Source: Bimastos eiseni
Taxonomy: Eukaryota; Annelida; Clitellata; Crassiclitellata; Lumbricidae
Assembly (NCBI GenBank): GCA_959347315.1
Contig: OY365820.1
Span: 1,226,408-1,290,407, forward strand
Reading direction: 5' to 3'
DNA length: 64,000 nt
How positions within the stretch are numbered: position 1 is the first letter of the stretch; every line of letters starts with the position of its first letter. A program made the translations under genes and the position numbers. The notes beneath the pieces were generated by a model that had not been told where the DNA came from, did not search any database, and saw only the letters and a list, made by a program, of their open reading frames with translations. Positions 54,845 through 64,000 of this stretch are shown here, piece after piece.

Positions 54845-54935
54845 CTTATGGATTCACGGTTTAACCACCGCTTTGACAACAGAGGCCGTTGCCGTCGACA
54901 TTAATTTGTAAGCACTTACAGCTGTGTAGGCTTAT
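54845..54935 (+). repeat. Dispersed repeat B, forward copy
   Basis: GGTTTAACCACCGCTTTGAC, GAGGCCGTTGCCGTCGACAT and AAGCACTTACAGCTGTG. With its neighbours it forms a B-A-B cluster. Confidence 0.75.
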
Positions 54936-54964
54936 GTAGGTTTATATGTAAGGCGATTGAAAGA

Positions 54965-55210
54965 CTACAAAAAGGTTTGTAAGGGGCAACGCTTCACTTT
55001 TACTTTCAAACATATAATTACTCAGAAACTTAGGGTCCCTGCTGCTAGAAACGTATAGCACTTATTAGTCTGCCATTAGCTGAACAAGCCTTTTAGTCAG
55101 CACTTACCTTGAATTTTGGATTCAAGTTATCTCATACACCATAAATTCGTCGAAGTTTAGTCTACAGATACGATGGGTGCAGAACCGACTCACAACTAGT
55201 GCAAAGCAGT
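54965..55210 (+). pseudogene. Decayed upstream copy of the CARD exon start
   Basis: The order AAAAAGGT, CAGAAACTTAGGGTCCCTGC, TAGAAACGTATAGCAC, CGTCGAAGTTTAGTCTACAG, GGGTGCAG matches the sequence leading into and beginning the CARD exon at 56150-56320 of the SAMD9-like gene (AAAGAAATTTGACGTTCCTG, AAGAAATATATATCAC, CGTCAAGGTTGAGTCTACAG). The start codon is lost and a TAG follows. Confidence 0.6.
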
Positions 55211-55329
55211 TCCGGAGTTAGTTCAGGAATTTAGCTGGGTAAGCACCGTTTGTATTATCGTTAGCAGCGACATAATATAACGTGTAGACTATTATTACTA
55301 TTATTATTACCGAAATTTGATACCGTCCT

Positions 55330-55515
55330 TCCTCCGACATCTTTTGCTCAGAAGTGCATACACACGCCTCGACGGCGCAACCGCAGTTGTACTGCAGAGC
55401 AATGGTGCGCGAAGTACTTGCTCAAGGTCCCAACACAGTGACGCCCCGGACGAGGCTCGAACCCACTTTGCTTACACACACTGAACGTTACGGGCTGGGC
55501 TGACCACTCTTTTAT
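55330..55515 (-). mobile_element. tRNA-derived SINE, reverse
   Basis: Inverted counterpart of the 8930 copy over nearly its whole length: AGAAGTGCATACACACGCCT, TACTTGCTCAAGGTCCC, GAGGCTCGAACCC, CGTTACGGGCTGGGCTGACC. Confidence 0.8.
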
Positions 55516-55724
55516 TAGAGTGATTCAGAAGATCGTCTCTCTGTGAGAACCATTACTTCTTTCTATGACCCAAATTAATTCAGTTTCTCTTTGCGTGTTT
55601 TTACTGAGACTACTGCAACAGTCTCTTTATATTCAGATAACCAACGAAATTTCATTCTTCTGCTTATTTGTAAGGCGACGCAAATCTAAAGAGAGGTGTT
55701 TAAAGGACTGCTAAGGATTAGTAG

Positions 55725-55935
55725 TTGCACTTCAGCGACACTGTGATCACAAAACTTCGCCCACCTCCTTTCAGTCTTTAGACTGAAACTGCCGGACTGC
55801 ACACAGTGGTCTAGTTCCCCTACGGACTGGTGGTGGTAGTTGCAGTTTAACGACACTGTGTGGTAACAAAGACCATTAGCGTAGCCCTCCTCCTTTATCC
55901 AGGCGTGGAACTGGCACCCCTGCGACGGAGTTTCC
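55725..55935 (+). repeat. Dispersed repeat A, two forward copies
   Basis: A decayed copy (TTGCACTTCAGCGACACTG, about 55725-55810) is followed by a near-consensus one (GTTGCAGTTTAACGACACTG at about 55843, then CCATTAGCGTAGCCCTCCTC). Confidence 0.85.
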
Positions 55936-55939
55936 CTCT

Positions 55940-56035
55940 GTTCTTCATTTACTCACATATCGGACTAACCCTAATTAGGATACAGATCCGAGGTGCGCAC
56001 GACAAAGTCTTCAGGTGCAGAGTAGTGGTGGATTT
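55940..56035 (+). pseudogene. Second partial copy of the CARD exon start
   Basis: TACAGATCCGAGGTGCGCA at 55981-55999 is identical over 19 bases to the CARD exon at 56284-56302, exactly 303 bp away. Sequence on both sides has diverged. Confidence 0.45.
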
Positions 56036-56256
56036 TGTTAAGGGATTTTCTTATTCAGTAGAATATCTGATGGTTAAACGCTTAACCCTAATATTCACCA
56101 ACGTACTGTCATTATCTTAATTTATTGTACGAGTTAATGGTTACAAAAAGGTGTTTAAATGGACAACTCTTCTTTATCTCTTTTATACCCATGATCGCAA
56201 AGAAATTTGACGTTCCTGCGGCAAGAAATATATATCACTTTCATTTTCCTTCGCAG

Positions 56257-56571
56257 ACAACATGCATACGTCAAGGTTGAGTCTACAGATCCGAGGTGCG
56301 CAGGATCAGCTCTCGGAACAGCTCCAAGTGACGGAATCCCTGACGGACTACCTATACGAGCATCGCGTCTTCGAAGAGAGCGAGGTCATGAGGATACGGT
56401 TTGCACAGAGTCCGAGTGACAAGGCCAGTCAGGTGGTTAGGATTCTACAGACGAGATCAGATGAGGACATCTTCAAGTTCATACTTAAGCTGAAGGAACC
56501 GGACTCACAGCCTTGGTTGGCTGATGAAATATTGAGGAAGGCGATTGAAGAGGCCGAAAAAGATTTAACAG
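56257..56571 (+). CDS. SAMD9-like gene, CARD exon
   Basis: Acceptor TTTTCCTTCGCAG at 56244-56256; donor ACAG|GTAACC. Residues [29 protein letters not shown] and [13 protein letters not shown] follow the six-helix CARD pattern better than DEATH or DED. The ATG lies five bases into the exon. The frame is also open back to the splice site, so coding could begin in an earlier exon. Confidence 0.75.
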
Positions 56572-59500
56572 GTAACCAATCGATCAAAAAATTAATTAAT
56601 TCGTCAATAAATTAATTAGGGTTAGGACTAGTAAAAGTAATGTTATTGGAGTGGCCAGAATAGCTTTATGTCCTGCAGAATATTATCAAATACTTGACTT
56701 CCATTTGCACTAACCCTAACTTATTGCAATGTCAATTAAATTAAATTTTCGGGGTGAATTATAAAAACAAGAACCCAGAGTTCAATCAGAGGAGTTCAAT
56801 CTGCGGGTTCACACTCTCTAGCGCTGAATTTCTGGTTGATCTCACTACCAAACTGACAAAACGAGCGGAACGAAGAATACCATTATAATAGATAAGACGA
56901 TAATAGTTAGTCAATGACAATTATAGTGGTGGCAAGATATCGTTAGTAACTTTATGGCGCAGTTTTAAAAGACACCTTTAAAACGAGTTCCAGTTGTACT
57001 ATAATTACCTCATTTTCAAACGACGAATTATTTCATTGGTATCAAAAATCATATCCTCCACTGATCGCGCTATGACAGTGCCAGTCCCAAGCCTGAATAA
57101 GGGCGAGGGGCAACGCTAGTATCACACAACGAGGTTAAACTTAACGCGTAAGACATAAATCTTTCTTCGACACCTCTAAAATCGTGTTAACCAATGTCTT
57201 ATAACTCCATAGAACAACTGAGAATTAGTGAAATACAGCGTGACTACTATACAATAATTATTGAAAGTCAGTATAATCTCCGACACCATTTGCACTTTCA
57301 CAGTGCCAGTACCAAACCTCGACAAAGAAGCAGGGCGACACTACTGATCATTGCCATCACACAGCGTCATTGAACTGAAATTACTACTTCTACTACTAAC
57401 ACTTAATTCAATAACTTTGAACGAGAGGCGATGTGATACTGGAGGTGATAAGATGTCTTTAATGTTAGGAATTCTGACCTGCGTATTTGCAGTAGTTTCA
57501 GGTTAACGACACTGGGTGATAACAAGGAGCCCTCTTTCTGCATCACAGCTTGGGACTGCCTGACACTGAGGCACGACCATGCAAAGGCGGAGTTGATAAG
57601 CGATTTATTAATGATAGTTCTTTAATAAGAGGCGTTCATTGTAAACCCTTTAAATTGTTCGTAATTCGTTCCTTATGAACTTCGTCATTGTAAGTTCACG
57701 TCGCAATTTAAACATATCATTCACCTATAGGGTTTACACGTTCATCCATACGCACATACACAGTAACATGTTTACATCCGCATATCTATTCATCAACTCA
57801 TTCATCCATGCATTGATGCATCGATTAATCCATCCATCCACCCGATCGCATTTTGACTGGATGCTAGCTTGCCAGTACTATTGCTGCCAAATGACGCTGT
57901 GTCGTAACAGAGATGACTAGCGTCGCCCTCCTTCTTTCTCCACACTTTGGACTGGCACGTCTATGAAATATTCATCCGGCCCTAATGAGTATCAGCGTTT
58001 AAAGACGCACTGTCATAAATAAAATTGATAACCATCACCATCCCCCATTCTCAAGACCTTAGACTGGCAGTTCCATTGCTTGAAATCCCTCAGAAACATA
58101 AAGGTGAGTAGGCCTACAAAACAGACGTTTTGCATTACGCTGTCAATGTACTCAGATGAATAATACTAACAGCTCTCGTCTAATCTTTAGCTCCCATTAC
58201 GCCTGTTTCTAGCTTCAACAACGTTTACATTCCAGTTTATCTGAGTACCATTACACAGAGTTCAGTCAGCGGGTTCGTACTCTCTAGCGTTGGATTTCGA
58301 GTCTGAGAAAACGGACGGAAAGAATAATATTGTCATTTTTGTGGATGAGAAGATTGTCAATGGTCTTAGCAATCTTAGCAATAGCAAGATATAATTAGGA
58401 ACTTTGGAAGTGTTGTATAAACAGACACCTTTATGGCGAATTCATGTTGATCTATAATAACCACACTTTCCAATAAATGCACATTCATCAAACTGCAATA
58501 CTTAAGAAATCCGACACTGCTCGCACTCTGGCTGTGCCAGTGCCAAATTTCGAAATAAAGGAGGACGATACTAATGATCGTTGTTCTTACACAATGTCGT
58601 TGATCTGTAACTACTACTACTAACGTTTAATTCAATAACTTGAACCACAAGCAATGTGATAATGGTTATCACTAGATGTCGCTAATGCTAGATTTTCTGG
58701 CTAGTGTCTTATTGGCTGTTACAGTTTAACAATACTGGAAAATTAACGTCGCCCTCCTCTTTCGTTGAGACCTGGCACTGGTACTACCTCGCACTTCCTG
58801 ACACTAAGGCAAGGTCGAACAGAGGCGGAGTTGATCAGAGATACATTACTAATTGTTTACACATGCAAGACGCTCATTTTTGACACCTCTAAATGAGTCT
58901 CAATTCATCCTATAATTAAGAATCATGTAAACAATGCTAATCAAGTACCAGCTGCAAGCGCTGCAATATGCCTTGGAAATTTCAGTCGACGGCAACGAAC
59001 TCTGTTGTCATAAGCTGTCGTTAAAGCCTGGATCCATCCAACGATAATCCAGCACATTAAGAGGCTTGTAAGCATGCTCAATACATTCATTCGATTTCAT
59101 TTAATTCATTCATTCAGTCAGTCAGTCACGGCATTCGTCTAACTTCATTCTTTCATCTGTTCATTCATTCAATCGTTCATTCGTTCTTTTTTTTCTTAGT
59201 CTACCTGTGTCCCACCAGCTGGAACAGTCTCCCCTTTCCTCTTCGGAAGGAGCTTCTCTCTCTCTTTCTCTGTCTGTCTCTCTGTCTCTCTGTCTCTCTG
59301 TCTCTGTCTGTCTGTCTGTCTGTCTGTCGCTCTCTCTCTCGCTCGCTCCTCTGCTGCCCTCCGGAAGCGCTCGAAGACTACCCTTTTCTCTCTTTAGCTC
59401 TGTGTTGAGTCGTGAGCGCCTCTGATTCGAGTGGCGCTATATAAGGATTTCATTGCATTACATTAATTAATTCATTCATTCATTCATTCACTTACTCGTT

Positions 59501-59763
59501 CATTCATTCAGTCAGTCAGTCAGTTACGGCATTCATCTAATTTCATTCATTCACAGCATTCATGTAGCGCATCCTCAAATGACTACCCAGTGGCGTTCAA
59601 TCTGCCAGTTAGTGATATTACTCTGCTCAAACAATGCCGTGCGTTGTATCTTTCTCGCTCACTTATCGTCTTCTTGCATCAAAAAAGATTGAATGGTTGA
59701 CCCATTGTACATGAGATTGTCGAATGAATAGACAAATAGAACAGTCAAAGATAGGTCGTGTGC

Positions 59764-59819
<56 letters not shown>

Positions 59820-62800
59820 GACAGAGGAAGAGAGAGATAGACAGACAGACAGGGACAGACAGACAGAGAGAGACGCCTATGTCGAAGTTTTTCGGACCGT
59901 AGCCGCGTCCTTGCATACCTTTGAGCCGTCTTGAGGGATGGTCACAGTTCGCACACTGATTATTTTTATAACCCAATTTTTGCAAAAACTTATCATCATC
60001 AACGTCACCATCCCGATTATTATAAATCCTCATGAGCAGGGGTGTAACAAGCGGGGGGCAGGGGGCACCGGCCACCCAGTTTCAAAACTGGGGGGCAAAG
60101 CCCCCTAGTTTTAGTGCTCAGTGCCCCTCATGTGCCCCCAAATCGGTTCTTTTTATGTTTATCCAATGGATTTTTAAGATTACTTTTGTTAAGATAATTT
60201 GTGCCCCCCCCCATTTTTCAAATTTCTGAGGGGCAAAACTCAAAAAGTGGGAGGGCAAACAAATTTTTTTCCGCTTCGTGCAATTTAAAAAAAATTATAC
60301 TTCCCCCCTTTCAAAAAAATTACCTTGTTGCACCTCATGAGCATAATGCCAAAATTATAATCATTATTAAAACTATCATAATTATTATTGTTACAATTAT
60401 TACACTTATTACTATCATTATTATTTTTATTATTATAATTACTATTATTTTATTATTTAAAAAAATTATTATCATCAGCAGCATTATCAGTATTACTAAT
60501 ACTACCATTATTATAACACGCCATTTTGACGTTTCTAATTAATAAAAATTATAACCAAAATAACAAAATAAAAATATTGGCGCATACAAAACCATTTGGT
60601 AACACGGGCCTTTGCCGTCGATAGAAATTTCTTTGTGATAACTCTAACTACAAGAGCAATAATTATTATTTTTGACAATACAGACGATACGAGGTCCTCA
60701 TCAGTTGATTAAACATTAACAGGTTTATGATAAATTGAGCACAATGAAGTAATTTTTTAATCTTATTAAACAAGTTTATCTAATGACTAAACATCAAGCG
60801 ATTTCGCTGTGCAATTGTGGGTGAATGACTCACTTTAAGTCTAAGCTCAGTGACCGTCTCAAAAGAGGAGGACGAGGATCGAACCCGTACTCTCTGCGTT
60901 CAAGAGGATTGCTCTTACCAAGCGTAAATGACGAAAGTCCTCATTTTTCAAGGTCATTTCTTTGGCTATCCCGTTTCATAATTATATAAAAGCTGTATAC
61001 AACTTTTAAAGGTGTCGAAGAAAACGAACGCGCCAATCATTCGGTAACTGTCCCCAATTAAAGTAATATAAAAAATCTTTTGAGAATCACAGGTCCTGTT
61101 GCCCTTGATTCGAGACTCCACACGTTAACAAAGTGACAATGATTTAGAACCAGTCTTTGTGACGCCAGACCGCACGGTTTGCGCAAGGATCTTCTGTCTA
61201 GCTTTGACAAACATGGTCTGCCCACAAAGTAAATACACTTAGAGTACAATTATATCTCAGAGGCGAACAATACTTTTGCATAGGTAATCCTAACGCAGCC
61301 CTGGCGAAATGAATTGTTAGCGCACGGCGTAACTCGTAATCGTAATCTCTGAACGTCTACAATTTATTGAACAGTTTGCAGACTGCTCAATGAATTGTAT
61401 ACTTCATATCTTGTAGGTGCCAACTCCACTGTATCTATATAAAAAATATACTGTATCATATCATTCAAGCCTAAGCCATATTTCTATTTAAGGCTAAAAC
61501 ATAATAATTATAAATTATTGTGGCTGGCAGTTATATAAGCCTGTACCATTAAATAATTATACAGGATTACATATTCAATTAATTAATTCATCCATCCATT
61601 CACCCACCATCAATTCATCATTCACCCACCAATCCTTCCATCCATCCATCGTTCTATCAATCCATCCTTCCATTCATTAATCTACTCATCCATCTATCCA
61701 TCCGATCATTCATCCATTCATCCACTAATCCATCCATTCATCCATCTATCTATCCATCCATCCATCCACTAATCCATCCATCTATCCATCCGTCCGTCCA
61801 TCCATCCATTCATTCATTCACCCATCCATCCATCCGTCGTCCATCTTTCTCCAAATAAGACTCTTACTTTAAATTAACCAGTGTACTAACATTCCTCAAG
61901 CATCTAAACCGATTTTACAAACTGTTAAACTTTCAGCCGACTGCAACACAGCGAGATCGACGAAGCGAATGGAAGATTGGTCGGTGGCCGACGTATCCAA
62001 TTGGCTGAAGTCCATTCAACAGGACGACCAAGTCATCGAGACTTTCAAATCGGAGAAGATCTCAGGAGACGTCCTAAGCACAGTCACAATGTCAGACATC
62101 GAAAGCTTCTGTCCAGCCGCAAAGTTCGGAGATCGAAGCAAAATAATCAGAAGCCGAGACAAGGAGTTGAAAAAGGAGGCAGAAAAGACGGTCATGGGTA
62201 AAGGTGACACCTATGTATCGGAGAAATTTCTGAACTTCGGCCGGAGAGGGGACTCCGCGATCCCGTACTGTCAGTACGCCTGCTTTCCAAAGAATTCGGA
62301 CACCGCTGACAACCTATTGGAGCCGATGCATGCTTACTATGACCTCCAGGGCATGGACGGTGGCTCAGAGACGTTGTTCCGATTCTCAGTGGAGGTAGTT
62401 CCGTTCATATGTGCTTGTCTGAACGAGAGAACGAATGGAACCTGTCACTTTGGAGTCGATAGAGAAGGAGTGATCCACGGGATTCCGGCGGATGGAGATC
62501 AGTTTCAGGAGATTCTGGGCAGCGTCATTGAGACGTGTTTCAGTCGAGACCAGTTGGAGATCGTGACCGATTGCGTGCGACCGGTGAGGTTGGTTGAGGT
62601 TAAGAGGAAAGGTCATGAAAAGCAATTGTTCGTCGTCGAAGTGGATGTCGTTCCCGTTCACCGTCTGTGCACGGACGAGGCGTTCTTTGCCAGGACGATC
62701 CGAAGGGATCTTAGAAGCACCGAGCGAAGAGAGTACGAGATATCCACCGTCTATCGCTTCCACGAGGGATTGGCGGTTGGATGTTCCGGTGAAACACTGA

Positions 62801-64000
62801 GGAGCTTCATGGAAAACAAGGTACAGTTGGCAACCAAGAGACGTGGGATAGAGATGCTTTTCCTCCAGGAAGCAAAACACGAGGAGAAGTCCAACATTGT
62901 AACCGACAGGCTGATGATGCTGCTCCATCGGGGAGGAGATAGTCTTGTCGGTGACGTTTACCCGATATTCGTCTTGAGTCCCAAATCAGACGGCGAAGAT
63001 GCGATTGATAAGATTCAGTTCCTTCAGGCGATCGAGAGGAAGACGGTTTTCGATTTCGACAACGCATCTTCCCCCAAATCGGCTCACAACAGGCACGAGG
63101 AGCACAGCGGAGTCGCATCAAAGGTTCTCAATGTTGAGTATTTTGACTCCAGCAAGAACGACATCTCTGAGCTGCTGGAGGATTGCCCTCAGCCTTGGAT
63201 CTTCTGCAACGGGTGTGAACGAACCAGCGAGACAGCACTTGATGTTTCTGAATGGAAACTCAAACGAAGGCCAGCGTTTTCAAAGGCGGTGGAGCTGTAT
63301 CATGATGCCATTCCAAAAGAGCACGGAATCGTAGTATTTCTGTTGCTTTCTGATAACTTCGACACCATGCTTTCAGCTGCCGAAGAGTTCTGTCTTCGAT
63401 TCAAGTGGTTGGTGATCAGTGAGAACCAGCAGATTGTATCGAAGTTTAAAGAGCATATGATCAAGACGCTGAAGGTCGTCAAAAGTGAAGAGGAGTTTGA
63501 ACGACACTGTCTCGTCGGAATGTCTTGGATCCAAATCAGTGAGGTGTTCAGGGACTTCGTGGTCGATTTTCCAGTGGGACAGAGAGAGCTACCGACGTCA
63601 ACAGGTTCAAAAGTCTCCATCAGCCGGAAAGCCTTTAACGAGATGAAAGATCTTGAGGTTCTGGGTGCAACTCATCTGTCAAATGCAGCCCTTGTATTGA
63701 GCCAGGATGCAGAGAAGCTGAATAAGCTGAAGGTGGACATGGAGCGACGGTTCTACCAGGGAGGAGAGGTTGATTGGTGGAATTTCTGGTTTAAGGATCA
63801 GGTACTGACGAGAGACGTTCAGCCACAGATCGTCTCATGTGTACGAAGACTCTTTTCCGAACAACTTGATGAGGCAGGCGACCGAGTGGGCGTCGTGGCC
63901 ATCTACCATCTTCCTGGATCTGGGGCCACAACCCTAGCCAAACACGTTCTGTGGGAGCTCAAAGATCAGTACAGATGCGCCATACTTAGAACCCTAACAA
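56257..64000 (+). CDS. SAMD9/SAMD9L-like protein with N-terminal CARD, partial
   Basis: Two exons are visible: 56257-56571 (ATG at 56262) and 61937 to beyond the window end, joined in phase 1 (G|CC gives Ala). Domains in order: CARD-like helical bundle (about 5-95); SAM domain ([13 protein letters not shown]); a region matching the AlbA_2-like part of SAMD9 ([19 protein letters not shown]); a long alpha/beta middle where vertebrate SAMD9 has a SIR2-like fold; then a P-loop segment, [19 protein letters not shown]. Vertebrate SAMD9 proteins are about 1,580 residues; about 790 are seen here, so the NTPase remainder, TPR and OB parts would lie to the right. SAMD9 proteins are interferon-linked antiviral and growth-restricting STAND-like proteins of the cytoplasm. 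A CARD in front suggests coupling to death-fold signalling. The acceptor directly before ATG means a further 5' exon exists. Confidence 0.88.
57060..57140 (-). repeat. Dispersed repeat A, reverse copy
   Basis: ACAGTGCCAGTCCCAAGCCT and GGGGCAACGCTAG, with an internal deletion before ACACAACGAGGTTAAACTTA. Confidence 0.75.
57295..57378 (-). repeat. Dispersed repeat A, reverse copy
   Basis: CACAGTGCCAGTACCAAACC, CAGGGCGACACTACTGATCA, AGCGTCATTGAACTGAAATT. Confidence 0.8.
57495..57590 (+). repeat. Dispersed repeat A, forward copy
   Basis: AGTTTCAGGTTAACGACACT, then a deletion of the ATTAGCGTC segment, then CAGCTTGGGACTGCCTGACA. Confidence 0.75.
57885..57965 (+). repeat. Dispersed repeat A, forward copy
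   Basis: ATGACGCTGTGTCGTAACAG, CTAGCGTCGCCCTCCTTCTT, CTTTGGACTGGCACG. Confidence 0.75.
58515..58615 (-). repeat. Dispersed repeat A, reverse copy
   Basis: CTGCTCGCACTCTGGCTGTG, GGACGATACTAATGATCGTT, AATGTCGTTGATCTGTAACT. Confidence 0.8.
58715..58830 (+). repeat. Dispersed repeat A, forward copy
   Basis: GTTACAGTTTAACAATACTG, AACGTCGCCCTCCTCTTTCG, CCTGGCACTGGTACTACCTC. Confidence 0.75.
58945..59040 (-). repeat. Dispersed repeat B, reverse copy
   Basis: Complete: AAGCGCTGCAATATGCCTTG, AGTCGACGGCAACGAACTCT, CATAAGCTGTCGTTAAAGCC, TGGATCCATCC. Confidence 0.85.
59195..59462 (+). mobile_element. LINE 3' end interrupted by a CT microsatellite
   Basis: [15 protein letters not shown], then about 90 bp of TCTCTGTCTGTCTC repeat, then [16 protein letters not shown] and a stop, followed by GGCGCTATATAAGGATTTCA. 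The flanks of the CT tract are the two halves of a CR1/L2-type ORF2 C-terminus. Different from the other LINE pieces in the window. Confidence 0.7.
59770..59875. repeat. GA/CAGA microsatellite
   Basis: GAGAGAGAGAGAGAGAGA followed by CAGACAGACAGACAGAGACA. Confidence 0.9.
60355..60525. repeat. (ATT)n-like AT-rich tract
   Basis: ATTATTATT with AC interruptions. Upstream (60050-60330) lie several poly-G, poly-C and poly-A runs. No gene. Confidence 0.75.
60830..60925 (-). mobile_element. tRNA-derived SINE fragment, reverse
   Basis: GAGGATCGAACCCGTACTCT (inverted box B) and GATTGCTCTTACCAAGCG (inverted head). The body is poorly conserved. Confidence 0.65.
61590..61850. repeat. (CATC)n / CATCCATT microsatellite
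   Basis: About 260 bp of CATCCATCCATT variants, ending about 90 bp before the SAM exon acceptor. Confidence 0.92.
61937..64000 (+). CDS. SAMD9-like gene, large exon (SAM, AlbA_2-like, P-loop), runs off the window
   Basis: Acceptor AACTTTCAG at 61928-61936. The frame is open for 2,064 bases to the window end without a stop. The first Met inside the exon (61969, MEDWSVADV) starts the SAM domain, so a CARD-less isoform from this Met is conceivable. The P-loop (from 63916) reads GSGATT, without the usual Lys before Thr. The frame holds an acidic and basic mix typical of a cytosolic protein. Confidence 0.9.

Larger units (their letters stand above)
56770..58890. repeat. Diverged segmental tandem duplication
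   Basis: Blocks near 56770-57145 (GCGGGTTCACACTCTCTAGC) recur near 58258-58610 (GCGGGTTCGTACTCTCTAGC). Blocks 57290-57640 (AACACTTAATTCAATAACTT, GAGGCGATGTGATA, AGGCGGAGTTGAT) recur at 58520-58860. Each block contains repeat A copies. It is old and rearranged. Confidence 0.65.
56572..61936. other. Intron between CARD and SAM exons
   Basis: 5.4 kb, filled with repeat A copies, a large local duplication (56.8-57.65 versus 58.25-58.9 kb), a LINE tail, microsatellites and SINE remains. ATTATT-rich sequence covers about 60350-60520. No further exon is needed by phase, and none was recognised. Confidence 0.6.

Overview
The window is nuclear DNA from an animal, most likely a marine invertebrate; I cannot fix the phylum. 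The reasons are spliced genes with GT/AG borders and matching phases, animal-only gene families (TGF-beta ligand, THSD1-like receptor, LRR-Ig membrane protein, CARD/SAM SAMD9-like protein), CR1/L2-type non-LTR retrotransposons, tRNA-derived SINEs, and a great load of microsatellites and short dispersed repeats. No bacterial, plasmid or phage features were seen.

Layout. 1-14.6 kb is mostly non-coding: degenerate and 17-bp tandem repeats (0.5-2.3 kb), dispersed repeats, a perfect hairpin (5.48 kb), a tRNA-derived SINE (8.93 kb) and a 34-bp minisatellite (9.5 kb). At 14809-17406 (+) lies an intronless coding region for an 865-residue single-pass LRR-Ig protein with a repetitive helical cytoplasmic tail. 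18-27.9 kb is repeat territory: a LINE tail, a TATCGCGATA palindrome cluster, a long CAGA microsatellite, and a dead LINE reverse transcriptase (22.76-24.4 kb). At 28218-30230 (+) is a complete two-exon TGF-beta family ligand (373 aa) with a TATA box upstream; it lacks the cysteine that normally links the dimer. 34401-48804 (+) holds a five-exon THSD1-like receptor (about 792 aa, all introns phase 1). Its introns carry long purine tracts, a foldback element, a hAT-like MITE fragment and a frameshifted LINE with target-site duplication. At 49490-50204 (-) are two phase-consistent 3' exons of an unidentified single-pass membrane protein. From 56257 to the right edge (+) is the 5' half of a SAMD9/SAMD9L-like gene (CARD, SAM, AlbA_2-like, P-loop), preceded by what look like decayed copies of its CARD exon.

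The genes do not form an operon or an evident pathway. Three encode secreted or membrane proteins (LRR-Ig receptor, TGF-beta ligand, THSD1-like receptor), and the SAMD9-like gene is a candidate intracellular innate-immune effector. The intergenic DNA is dominated by a short dispersed repeat (called repeat A here, about 105 bp, about 30 copies in both orientations). It shares a roughly 40-bp head with a second family (repeat B). Exon borders were deduced by eye from splice signals and phase. No database search was possible, and family assignments rest on recalled motifs.
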